Assembly: GCA_017416885.1 (NCBI GenBank)
Contig: JAFQAM010000245.1
Coordinates: 1-8,498, forward strand
From: Clostridia bacterium
Lineage (GTDB): Bacteria > Bacillota > Clostridia > Oscillospirales > CAG-272
Reading direction: 5' to 3'
Length of the DNA stretch: 8,498 bases
Shown here: positions 1-6,460 of the stretch, piece by piece
Position numbering within the stretch: position 1 is the stretch's first letter
Layout of the letters: every line of letters begins with the position of its first letter
Made by a program: the position numbers and the translations under genes
Notes under the pieces: generated by a model
The model's input: the letters and a program-made list of their open reading frames with translations, nothing else
Databases searched by the model: none
What the model was told of the DNA's origin: nothing

Positions 1-24
1 AAATATATGGAAGGAGGACGGTAA
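1..24 (+). CDS. C-terminal end of an upstream gene, probably a sigma factor (partial)
   Basis: The first frame reads KYMEGGR and then TAA at 22-24, two bases before the ATG of the anti-sigma factor. The ribosome site of the next gene (GGAGG, about 13-17) lies inside these last codons. That tight coupling is typical of a sigma gene followed by its anti-sigma gene. Short Lys/Tyr/Glu/Gly endings are common in ECF-type sigma factors. Only seven codons are visible, so the identity rests on context and not on sequence; the gene could be something else. Confidence 0.35.
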   Translation, partial: KYMEGGR

Positions 25-26
25 TT

Positions 27-1484
27 ATGTTTTTTGACAAAAATGACAGAGAATTGGAAAAAGAAATTAAAAATCACATTAACGAAAAATATGAGTCAGT
101 CCCATCCTTCGAAAGTGTGATGTCAAAATGCAAGGGCTCACAAAGCAATATCCAAAAGGAATTAGTTCTATCAAATGGCGAAACGGTAGCCGAAAATAAA
201 AACAAAAATCTTTTAAAGGTTTTCTTGCCTGTACTGTTAATAATCGCAATTGCGGTATTAATAATTACGCTTATACCAAGCCAAAACGGTGTAGATAATA
301 TAACCAAGAGCGGATATTTTATAATAGATGTAAATCCGTCGCTTGAATTGTCTTACGATAAAAGCGGAAGCATAACGGAGGCGACCCCTCTAAATGAGGA
401 TGCGGAAATCGTATTATATAACTTTGATTTAAAAGGCAAAAAATATACAGATGCGATTGATGAAATCGTAGAAAAGCTGATTGAGCTTGGCTATATTGTA
501 AGAGAAGAAAAGAATGCGGTTCTGACCACTGCCGTTAATGAAAATGGCGAAAAGGACGAAGCGATGACCGAAACTGTCAAAAACGCATTTACCGAAACAC
601 TTGCCAAATGCAAAATTGACGGAGAGGTTTTAACAGGCGTTATTGATGAAGCATTAAGCCAAGAGGCAGAAAAATACGGCATAGATGCCCAAAAACTTGA
701 CCTTATTAAAAGGCTTGAAAGCTTAAGCGTTGAAATTCCAACCGAGGAATATGCATCTGTTTCCATAAGAGAGCTTTATCATCAGCTATCCGAAAAGGAA
801 AAGGAAATAAAAGAGGAAGCCAAGGATAAGCTGAAGGAAGAAAAGGAAAAAAAGAAAAACGAGCTTAACGAAAGCATAGTAGGCGGTCTTGAATTTCTGT
901 CAACTATAATCGGTGATAAAAGCGAGCATAAATCTCAGCTTGATGAAATAATTCAAAAGGCTGAAAGCGGCGAAAGCGCAGCTGAGGATGTGCTTACAAT
1001 GCTTGAAAATATGGAGCTTGGCGGCTTTGAGATTTTTCTTGATATGATTATATCCTTCAAGACCGGACTTGAAGATAAGAATAATGAGCTAAATGAGCTT
1101 GCAAAGGAGCTTGAGGAAGCCAACAAATCCCTTGAGGAAAAATATAACGAGCGCCTTGAACAGCACAAGCAAAAGGAGCAGGAAAAGGAAAAAAATAAAG
1201 CTAATAAGGAAGCCGAAAAAGCGGACAATAAAGCAGAGCAAGCTCCGCCAAAGCCTAACGGAAAGCATGAAAATACCGACACAGGTAAGGATAAAGCCAA
1301 CCAAAACGGCGGAAAGCCTGAGCAAAGCAACGAAAACGAAAACCTTTTCGACCGCCAAAACGAACACTCCCCAAGAGATGAAAGCAACCAAAAGCCAAGC
1401 AAGGATAACCCAAACGACTATGGCAAAAATCCCTATGATGATAACATCATTTTCGACGGAATCCTTGAAAAAATTTTTGGTTAA
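27..1484 (+). CDS. RsgI-like transmembrane anti-sigma factor with a long charged extracytoplasmic tail
   Basis: This is a 485-aa single-pass membrane protein that probably holds a partner sigma factor inactive until an extracellular signal is sensed. Residues 1-62 are cytoplasmic and charged. Residues 63-83 form one hydrophobic helix (LLKVFLPVLL onwards). Residues 96-130 carry the hallmark of RsgI-family extracytoplasmic domains: YFIIDVNPSLEL, then DKSGSI, then LNEDAE, followed by DLKGKKYTDAIDEIVEKLIELGY. Residues 255-285 are a Lys/Glu coiled coil. From about 350 onward the chain is rich in Glu, Lys, Asn, Gln and Pro, probably an extended stalk or wall-contact region. The N-terminus does not look like the classical RsgI_N domain, so the partner may be ECF-type and not SigI. 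The start is fixed by a GGAGG site; the gene follows the presumed sigma gene directly. The family call is strong, the signal unknown. Confidence 0.8.
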   Translation: MFFDKNDRELEKEIKNHINEKYESVPSFESVMSKCKGSQSNIQKELVLSNGETVAENKNKNLLKVFLPVLLIIAIAVLIITLIPSQNGVDNITKSGYFIIDVNPSLELSYDKSGSITEATPLNEDAEIVLYNFDLKGKKYTDAIDEIVEKLIELGYIVREEKNAVLTTAVNENGEKDEAMTETVKNAFTETLAKCKIDGEVLTGVIDEALSQEAEKYGIDAQKLDLIKRLESLSVEIPTEEYASVSIRELYHQLSEKEKEIKEEAKDKLKEEKEKKKNELNESIVGGLEFLSTIIGDKSEHKSQLDEIIQKAESGESAAEDVLTMLENMELGGFEIFLDMIISFKTGLEDKNNELNELAKELEEANKSLEEKYNERLEQHKQKEQEKEKNKANKEAEKADNKAEQAPPKPNGKHENTDTGKDKANQNGGKPEQSNENENLFDRQNEHSPRDESNQKPSKDNPNDYGKNPYDDNIIFDGILEKIFG

Positions 1485-1494
1485 ATTTAAATAT

Positions 1495-1532
1495 AAAGGC
1501 TCTCCAAGTACAAATGTGGAGAGCCTTTTATA
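1495..1532 (+). terminator. Rho-independent terminator of the anti-sigma gene
   Basis: An 11-bp stem pairs AAAGGCTCTCC (1495-1505) with GGAGAGCCTTT (1518-1528). It has a 12-nt loop and a T-rich tail (TTTTATAT), and begins 10 bases after the stop codon. It closes the sigma/anti-sigma unit. Confidence 0.9.
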
Positions 1533-1606
1533 TACAGATAGCAAAAATTTAATTGATTTAGTACATAAAAAACGAAGCCGTCAAGCATTCAATTTGTTAT
1601 GAACTA

Positions 1607-1635
1607 TTGCAAGTATTTTGTGAATGTGTTAAAAT
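1607..1635 (+). promoter_or_regulatory. Sigma-A promoter of the AAA ATPase gene
   Basis: The -35 box TTGCAA (1607-1612) is separated by 17 bp from the -10 box TAAAAT (1630-1635). An extended -10 TG lies at 1627-1628. The predicted start is near 1642, about 28 bases before the ATG at 1670. The same TGTTAAAAT core is found in the guaA promoter on the other strand. Confidence 0.7.
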
Positions 1636-1669
1636 TAACATATAGAGCTTTTAACCGCGAGGAATAGTT

Positions 1670-3487
1670 ATGACATTAACTAAAATTGAAATAATCAAAT
1701 ACAAATCTATTGTTAGTCCCGTTACTATCAATTTCAAAGAAAACCTGCCTGTGATATTTATAGGCAAAAACGGTAGTGGAAAAACAAATGTTTTAGAGGC
1801 GCTTGAAAAAATAGCAAGGGCTAATTCCAAATCGTATTATTATGAAAAAGCAAATAACCTTGAATATAAGGTTTATTTTAAGCTTTCCAAGGAAGAAGTA
1901 AATAGCTTATTGCCTAATATAGAGTATGACGAGGAAAAGAGCGAGGTAATAGCATATAGCACGGATGAAGGAATACGAATAAATAGAATAAAATCGGAAT
2001 ATTTGGTGCCTGAGCTTAAAAAGGTGATTTTAGATATTAGAGAAACGGCCAAGAAACTAAAAGCTGCGCTTGACTTATACAAAAAGCAGCTTTATAAGCT
2101 GTTTCACGAAGACGGTATGGTAGAATTGCCAATTAATTGCTATCAAATAAGATACTTAGATAATTCGACCACAAGCCTTTTTAGACTACATAGTGAAGTC
2201 GAGTATTTTATTAAACAAGCCGAAAGAGAAACAAATGCGCTTTTAGCGGCTTTTGATGATGATGAAAACTCTTTAAATTATATAAATAATGGGTTTTATA
2301 TCCGTAATAATGTGAATATAAAATTTAAATTAGAATATGTAAAGCCGAGCTTGCCAAGGTTTGAGAAAAAATTTATATCTATAAATGAAGCAGCGATAAA
2401 AAGAGAAATAACAAAAATAAACAAAGCAACAGCGAAGGCTTGTGATGAAATTCAAGAATGCATAAATAGAATTGGTGAGCAAGCATCTGTAATTGTTAAC
2501 GGATTAGATACTCAATATGTAACGCAAGAAGAGGTTGACAATAGATATTTTCATTTTTTAAGAGAGGCGCAAAGCGTGGTAGCGAAAAAGTGCTTGTTTT
2601 TGAAAAACGAAAATAATGAAATCCTCTTTAGTAAGGAAAAATATGACATATGGGACAATAGCTATCGGAGCTTAAATTTGACAGAGGTTTATTTTAGACA
2701 GGTTTATCAAGGCAAGGATAAAGAAAAAATTATAGAAAAGCTTTCCGGTAGCGAAAAAATAGATTTTTCAAATGAAGCGGTTGAAGAATTTGAAGCATAC
2801 ATAAATTTAAATCTCCCGGAATTTGAAGCGGGAATGTTTGATAGAATATCTATTGAACAGCATAATGATGGACAGCTGTCATTTTTATTGCATGAAAAAA
2901 CCGGAGAAGTAATCAGATTAAATGAGACAAGCTCGGGCAGAAGATGGTACTTTAGCTATTATTTTATGAAAAATATGCTTGAAGAGGGAGATATGTTCAT
3001 TATAGACGAGCCCGCTTCAATGCTTCATCCAAGCGCGCAAAAAGAGGTTCTTTTAGAGCTTCAAGAGCTAGCAAATAAAGGTGTTAGAATTGTATATTCG
3101 ACTCACAGCCCGTATTTGATTAGCAATGAATGGAAGGGTATTAATTTTGTAGCTATGACTGACAAGGGGACAATTATTAACGAGGCTTTGACTAATAAGG
3201 AGCTGATTTCTCAAATGTCTGAAATTGTCGGAGAGGACATTTTTGCAGTTCAAGCTGTTGTTGATATGTACAATCAGGGAAATCCCAATAAAATAGGAAA
3301 GAATTGCTATGACGCAGTAAAACGCAAAACAAGCGATTTGCAAGAAGCGGCAGCAAAATTATTTGTTGCAGAGGATACCATTAAGTCATGGAACAGAAAA
3401 GGCGGTCATTTCAGATGCCCGAAGCTTGAAAATATAATTGCAGTATGCAAATATACGAATACAGAAATTAGAAAAATATTAAATTGA
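1670..3487 (+). CDS. AAA/ABC-type ATPase (RecF/OLD-like) with C-terminal helix-turn-helix-like tail
   Basis: This 605-aa P-loop ATPase resembles the RecF/SMC/OLD group. Walker A is GKNGSGKT at 32-39. The middle (about 90-400) is a helical, charged insertion. An ABC-signature-like SSGRR lies at 421-425, Walker B MFIIDEP at 442-448, and the H-loop STHSP at 477-481. No TOPRIM nuclease domain follows, unlike OLD or GajA. Instead the last 50 residues (about 555-605) resemble an XRE-type helix-turn-helix: SDLQEAAAKLFVAEDTIKSW, then a Pro-Lys-Leu-Glu-Asn motif. That points to DNA or target recognition. The start has GAGGA six bases upstream and its own promoter. A small HNH nuclease gene lies 75 bp downstream, so a PtuA/Septu-like role in phage defence is possible; a terminator between the two weakens it. 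The ATPase fold is certain, the biological role inferred. Confidence 0.8.
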   Translation: MTLTKIEIIKYKSIVSPVTINFKENLPVIFIGKNGSGKTNVLEALEKIARANSKSYYYEKANNLEYKVYFKLSKEEVNSLLPNIEYDEEKSEVIAYSTDEGIRINRIKSEYLVPELKKVILDIRETAKKLKAALDLYKKQLYKLFHEDGMVELPINCYQIRYLDNSTTSLFRLHSEVEYFIKQAERETNALLAAFDDDENSLNYINNGFYIRNNVNIKFKLEYVKPSLPRFEKKFISINEAAIKREITKINKATAKACDEIQECINRIGEQASVIVNGLDTQYVTQEEVDNRYFHFLREAQSVVAKKCLFLKNENNEILFSKEKYDIWDNSYRSLNLTEVYFRQVYQGKDKEKIIEKLSGSEKIDFSNEAVEEFEAYINLNLPEFEAGMFDRISIEQHNDGQLSFLLHEKTGEVIRLNETSSGRRWYFSYYFMKNMLEEGDMFIIDEPASMLHPSAQKEVLLELQELANKGVRIVYSTHSPYLISNEWKGINFVAMTDKGTIINEALTNKELISQMSEIVGEDIFAVQAVVDMYNQGNPNKIGKNCYDAVKRKTSDLQEAAAKLFVAEDTIKSWNRKGGHFRCPKLENIIAVCKYTNTEIRKILN

Positions 3488-3518
3488 GTGGACAGCTGTC
3501 CACTCGATTTTTTATTTT
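3481..3518 (+). terminator. Terminator built on a perfect 20-bp palindrome overlapping the ATPase stop codon
   Basis: GAGTGGACAG joined to CTGTCCACTC (3486-3505) is a gapless palindrome that starts inside the TGA stop codon. As RNA it folds into an 8-bp stem with an AGCU loop. The stem extends to about 13 bp through the flanking AAATT and GATTT (one U-G pair), and a TTTTTTATTTT tail follows. It should reduce read-through into the HNH gene. Confidence 0.85.
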
Positions 3519-3562
3519 AGATGTGATAAAATATAATTACCAAAAGAAAGGAGGTAATCAAA

Positions 3563-3874
3563 ATGTCAAAATACAATACAATTGATGTTTGGAATTATGT
3601 ATATGGCAACAAGGAAAGTGTATATGACTATGCGGGAAGGCTTATGATGAAATCTGCTTGCGGAAATCCGTATAGCAAATACCATCCAACGCTTGACCAC
3701 ATAAGACCTATATCAAGGGGCGGATGCGATGTGCTCGGGAATATAGTAATTTGCCATCGTGATACCAACGAGGAAAAAGCAGATAGCTTCCCACATTGGT
3801 ACGCAAACGGGAGACTGTTTCGAGCAAAGCGCGTAAGAGGAACAAGAACAGATTACGAAATAGAAGAGGTTTAA
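3563..3874 (+). CDS. Small HNH endonuclease-like protein
   Basis: This 103-aa protein carries a compact HNH metal-binding fold. LDHIRPISRGG (about residues 44-54) gives the first His, LGNIVICH supplies the central Asn, and RDTNEEKAD supplies the last Asn/His position. A YDYAGRLM segment precedes the core, as in small stand-alone HNH proteins of Clostridia. It has no other domain and no zinc-ribbon cysteine pairs; its cysteines are single. The ribosome site AAGGAGG (3548-3554) is excellent. A possible extended -10 (TGATAAAAT, 3524-3532) lies in the gap after the ATPase terminator, but no good -35 is visible. It is expected to cut DNA, but the substrate is unknown. It could partner with the upstream ATPase, or simply be an independent orphan HNH gene. 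Confidence 0.8.
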   Translation: MSKYNTIDVWNYVYGNKESVYDYAGRLMMKSACGNPYSKYHPTLDHIRPISRGGCDVLGNIVICHRDTNEEKADSFPHWYANGRLFRAKRVRGTRTDYEIEEV

Positions 3875-3925
3875 ATAATGCATTGTATAAACTATACTAT
3901 TTTTAGTAAATCATAGGAGGCTATT

Positions 3926-5251
3926 ATGATAAACAAAATAAAGACATCATTGTCAAAAATCAATTACAGGCTATTCTTTGCGCTTATTGTTCTTGGTCTT
4001 GCCCCAACTATTTATACCACGGTAAGAGTATTTTTCCTTGGACAGCTACCGGGGGAGTGGTCATTTTCAATTGCAGGCCAGCTATCTTGGGTGAACCTCA
4101 TTTATGAAATATTAAACGAAGCGATTATTTTGCCGTTATTCTATTTTGTAGCTAAGGTGAAGGATGATAAGGACGCATTCTCTAATCGCATAAGAACGGG
4201 CATGTTAATTTCTCTTGGCGTGTATGCGGTGCTTTCCTTAATCGTAATTGCTTTTGCAAGACCGATGCTTCAATTAATGGCAACAGATGCAACCATTATT
4301 GATGCGTCCGCTTCATACATACGAATTGAAAGCATAGCCAATATTTTTTCAATCCTTACACAGTTTGCACTTGTAGCGCTTGTTACAGTAAATAAGAGTA
4401 AATATTTGTATGCATTAACGGGAGCAAAGCTTGCTTTGTGTCTTGTGTCCGATACATTTCTTGTTTCAACCTTGCCTGTGTCCTTAAATCTTGGCGTAAA
4501 TGGAATAGGCTATTCAAATATTCTTGTTAATGCGTTTCTCTTAGCTGTATCGCTTGTGCTTCTTGCAAAGGAAAATATCAAGGTATTTGCAAAAGCAAGG
4601 CTCGATTTTGCTTGGGCAAGGGAATTTGCAAAAATAGGCGGAATTTCAGGCGTAGAATCGCTGGTGCGTAATGTCGCATATATGGTAATGATTGCGCGAA
4701 TGGTAAATGTAGTTGGAGAGCAGGGCACATATTGGGTAGCAAATAACTTTATTTGGGGATGGCTACTGCTACCTGTAATTCAGCTTGGCGAGCTGATTAA
4801 GCAAGAGGTTGCCAAGGATAAGGAAAATATCCGCCGCAATTCTCTTGGCTATTTCACAATTACTGTAATAATTTCAGTGTTGTGGCTTGTAAGTATTCCT
4901 GTATGGAAGCCGTTTATGACTCATATTCTTGGCTTTAGCGATGTTGATAAGCTATTTGAGCTTGTCTTGATTCTTTTATTCTTTTACATACTTTATGCTG
5001 TTCAAAATGTATTTGACTCCACATTTTACGGTCTTGGAAAAACAAGCTATATGCTCTTTGAGTCCGTGGTAACAAATACAGTATATTACGGAATTGCATT
5101 TATTTTATACGCAACTAATGTATGGACACCGTCACTTATAGGAATAGCACTACTGTTCGGCATAGGCAACGCATTCGATAGCATTGTCTCACTTGTTGCA
5201 TACGCACACCTTCTCAAAAAAGAAAAAATCAATATCCTACGCGTAGAATAA
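3926..5251 (+). CDS. MATE-family multidrug/cation efflux transporter
   Basis: This 441-aa integral membrane protein has about 12 hydrophobic segments, the usual length and topology of the MATE family, which exports drugs or metabolites in exchange for Na+ or H+. The first helix begins NYRLFFALIVLGLAP. The ILNEAIILPLFY stretch in helix 2 and the two-fold repeat, whose second half starts near residue 230 (FAKIGGISGVESLVRNVAYM), fit the two MATE half-bundles. Short basic cytoplasmic ends flank the core. The start has AGGAGG five bases upstream. It lies 51 bp after the HNH gene with no terminator between them, so co-transcription is possible; a weak promoter (TTTAAA, 17 bp, TATACT at 3893-3898) could also serve it. 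The substrate cannot be read from sequence. Confidence 0.85.
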   Translation: MINKIKTSLSKINYRLFFALIVLGLAPTIYTTVRVFFLGQLPGEWSFSIAGQLSWVNLIYEILNEAIILPLFYFVAKVKDDKDAFSNRIRTGMLISLGVYAVLSLIVIAFARPMLQLMATDATIIDASASYIRIESIANIFSILTQFALVALVTVNKSKYLYALTGAKLALCLVSDTFLVSTLPVSLNLGVNGIGYSNILVNAFLLAVSLVLLAKENIKVFAKARLDFAWAREFAKIGGISGVESLVRNVAYMVMIARMVNVVGEQGTYWVANNFIWGWLLLPVIQLGELIKQEVAKDKENIRRNSLGYFTITVIISVLWLVSIPVWKPFMTHILGFSDVDKLFELVLILLFFYILYAVQNVFDSTFYGLGKTSYMLFESVVTNTVYYGIAFILYATNVWTPSLIGIALLFGIGNAFDSIVSLVAYAHLLKKEKINILRVE

Positions 5252-5284
5252 AAATAACCGATGAGAAATCATCGGTTATTTTTT
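5250..5284 (+). terminator. Strong terminator after the MATE gene, probably bidirectional
   Basis: A 14-bp perfect stem pairs AAAATAACCGATGA (5251-5264) with TCATCGGTTATTTT (5269-5282) around a GAAA tetraloop. Its first base is the last base of the stop codon. A-runs on one arm and T-runs on the other let it act on both strands, so it could also stop the minus-strand transcript predicted from the promoter at 5803-5831. Confidence 0.92.
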
Positions 5285-5322
5285 GTATTATTCGTTTTGT
5301 AAAGGTAAATATAAAAGTAGTG

Positions 5323-5432
5323 AGCTTAGAGCTATGAATTTGGCTTTGCCAAATGATATGAGCCTGCTACGCGAAGCGTATCATAACCGATAACTTGCCG
5401 AAGGCAATCATAGTTGATTTGAGCTTCGCTCA
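5323..5432. repeat. Mini-hairpin array 1 (five small stem-loops)
   Basis: Five consecutive small inverted repeats are visible: AGCT-TAG-AGCT (5323-5333), ATTTGGC-TTT-GCCAAAT (5338-5354), TACGC-GAA-GCGTA (5368-5380), TTGCC-GAA-GGCAA (5395-5407) and TGAGC-TTC-GCTCA (5420-5432). The last three are joined by similar 12-14-base linkers, TCATAACCGATAAC and TCATAGTTGATT. Centres lie 18-28 bp apart. No T-run follows, so these are not terminators. The linker TCATAAC is the reverse complement of the GTTATGA linker of array 2. Confidence 0.7.
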
Positions 5433-5624
5433 TGTTTAAGAATAATTAAAAGAAATTTCATTAAGACAAATATTAATATTCTCAAAGATGTTAAGGCAAA
5501 TATGTTTAGAAAAACAACCGAGAAAAATCACAGGAGTATTTAGAAAGCACTCAAACAACAATACTAATATAGATAATAACCATATAGAAAAAAGTGTCAA
5601 AAAGCATTACCCTTGTTACCCTCT

Positions 5625-5669
5625 TACAAACTTACTCCGAAGACAATTGGTACGATTGAGTGGGAATGA
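5625..5669 (+). pseudogene. Decayed 3' end of a second guaA-like gene
   Basis: In one frame this reads YKLTPKTIGTIEWE followed by TGA. The intact guaA product at 7039-8040 ends YDLTPKPVGTIEWE. Eleven of 14 residues match, including the invariant IEWE end of GMP synthases. Most codons for shared residues differ only at the third base (CTT/CTC, ACT/ACA, CCG/CCA, GGT/GGC, ACG/ACT, ATT/ATC). This is therefore not a recent copy of the neighbouring gene but the relic of a diverged homologue. Upstream in the same frame the similarity ends, and a stop is met at 5577-5579. The strand is opposite to the intact guaA. Confidence 0.75.
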
Positions 5670-5679
5670 TTTTATTGTT

Positions 5680-5763
5680 TCAAGAAAAAGCCTCGTAGAA
5701 TTTAATCTGAAAGGCTATATTTTCATTTTCATAAGAATACGCAAAACTGTTCTCTAAGAACAT
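5680..5763 (-). CDS. Possible 27-codon small ORF behind an orphan promoter
   Basis: The frame starts MFLENSFAYSYENENIAF and ends at a TGA at 5680-5682. It lies in the first 120 bases of the transcript predicted from the minus-strand promoter at 5803-5831. Its ATG has no good ribosome site. A 9-codon frame (MFQNTHKCS, 5783-5754) does have AAGG at 5789-5792 and overlaps it, so it could be a leader peptide. The composition (acidic and aromatic, no low-complexity runs) is plausible for a real peptide, but nothing I recognise supports a function. It may equally be non-coding. Confidence 0.25.
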   Translation of the reverse strand: MFLENSFAYSYENENIAFQIKFYEAFS

Positions 5764-5802
5764 TTGTGTGTGTTCTGAAACATAGTTACCTTGTATAGAT
5801 GT

Positions 5803-5831
5803 ATTATAGCGCAAAGAAATTATCAAGTCAA
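5803..5831 (-). promoter_or_regulatory. Strong sigma-A promoter with no clear gene behind it
   Basis: Read on the minus strand, the -35 box TTGACT (5826-5831) is followed after exactly 17 bp by the -10 box TATAAT (5803-5808). This is one base from consensus. Transcription would start near 5796 and run left through the possible small ORF, antisense to the guaA remnant, and through array 1 to the bidirectional terminator at 5250-5284. It lies just after the stop codon of the 128-aa gene. Confidence 0.7.
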
Positions 5832-5847
5832 CTTCAATATAGATATA

Positions 5848-6234
5848 TTACTGATATGAAGATAGCTTTTTTAGTAAATTTCCAATGGTTTTGTTTATTG
5901 TCATATTGTAATAAACGCCTTCTTCAAAGCAGAAAGCATTTTTACAGGAAACGAACCATAAAAGTGTAAAGGTTTCTAAGCTTGATAAGCAATTTATCAA
6001 ATCACTGCTTGCAACTTGAGTAATGACGCCATAAACACTACCATCAAGGCCAAATCTTGATTTGATTTCTTTAACAATCTCAGTAGGTGGAATTGTATTG
6101 TCCTTGTCAAGGCTTTCACTGGCTTCTATCATTTTGTTTAGAAATTCATTCATTATTTCATCGTTTATGCTTGATTCATCAACCTTTGAAAAATAGTCAA
6201 TGTATTTATTGTTTGTTATTTCGGAAAACTTCAT
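5848..6234 (-). CDS. Orphan 128-aa protein of unknown function
   Basis: I do not recognise this protein. It is a soluble, acidic, mostly helical protein: the N-terminal 60 residues (MKFSEITNNKYIDYFSKVDE onward) are rich in Ser, Asp, Glu and Asn. A more hydrophobic stretch follows (VYGVITQVASSDLINCLSSL), then LLWFVSCKNAFCFEEGVYY with three cysteines in the second half. The end is basic (KTIGNLLKKLSSYQ). No signal peptide, membrane helix or catalytic motif is apparent. The start is supported by AAGGAT seven bases upstream and by a perfect promoter 54-82 bases upstream. No U-tract terminator follows. Expression looks genuine; function is unknown. Confidence 0.65.
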   Translation of the reverse strand: MKFSEITNNKYIDYFSKVDESSINDEIMNEFLNKMIEASESLDKDNTIPPTEIVKEIKSRFGLDGSVYGVITQVASSDLINCLSSLETFTLLWFVSCKNAFCFEEGVYYNMTINKTIGNLLKKLSSYQ

Positions 6235-6287
6235 ATATTTATCCTTGCTTTCTTAAATTCACAATGTGATTGAAACTTGTCTATAAA

Positions 6288-6316
6288 ATTATATCATATG
6301 AAATAATGCATGTCAA
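6288..6316 (-). promoter_or_regulatory. Perfect consensus sigma-A promoter of the 128-aa gene
   Basis: On the minus strand, TTGACA (6311-6316), a 17-bp spacer and TATAAT (6288-6293) match the consensus at every position. An extended -10 TG sits one base before the -10 box. The predicted start is near 6281, giving a leader of about 47 bases. No operator-like palindrome overlaps it. Confidence 0.85.
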
Positions 6317-6378
6317 CTATTTGCATAAAACAAAGATAACAACACGAAGCATTTCATAGTGTTTTCGCAGATAGAGAA

Positions 6379-6460
6379 GTTATGAGTTACGGTGTAACGT
6401 TATGAGTCAACGTTATTGACGTTATGAAAAAACCTCGCAAAAGCGAGGTTTTTGTTATGA
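6379..6460. repeat. Mini-hairpin array 2 with four GTTATGA linkers
   Basis: GTTATGA is found exactly four times (6379, 6399, 6421, 6454). The copies frame three different hairpins: GTTAC-GGT-GTAAC (6386-6398), GTCAA-CGTTA-TTGAC (6406-6420), and the 11-bp terminator stem AAAAACCTCGC with AAAA loop (6428-6453). Linkers are identical while stems share no sequence. Confidence 0.8.
6428..6453 (-). terminator. Bidirectional-type terminator inside array 2
   Basis: AAAAACCTCGC (6428-6438) pairs perfectly with GCGAGGTTTTT (6443-6453) around four A's, 44 bases after the stop of the four-helix-bundle pseudogene in the minus direction. The U-run is present on either strand. As no plus-strand gene ends nearby, minus-strand use is more likely. 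It is bounded on both sides by GTTATGA. Confidence 0.75.

Larger units (their letters stand above)
5285..5847. other. Gene-poor stretch between the MATE gene and the orphan 128-aa gene
   Basis: These 563 bases hold hairpin array 1, a near-duplicate 13-mer (TTAAGACAAATAT at 5461-5473 and TTAAGGCAAATAT at 5491-5503), a plus-strand guaA 3' remnant ending at 5669, and a strong minus-strand promoter at 5803-5831. The 89-codon plus-strand frame at 5488-5757 has no ribosome site and low-complexity content, and I do not call it a gene. Confidence 0.6.

Noticed and set aside
1093..1602. 169-codon plus-strand frame overlapping the anti-sigma gene
   Set aside because: It is a frame shadow of the Lys/Glu-rich 3' half of the anti-sigma gene, runs through that gene's terminator and has no ribosome site.
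1670..3874. Firm naming as a Septu (PtuA/PtuB) system
   Set aside because: A strong terminator separates the genes, the HNH protein is much shorter than typical PtuB, and the ATPase tail differs. The resemblance is reported only as a possibility.
5488..5757. 89-codon plus-strand reading frame
   Set aside because: It has no ribosome site, low-complexity Asn/Lys/Arg content and no family resemblance. It overlaps the guaA relic in another frame and a minus-strand promoter region.
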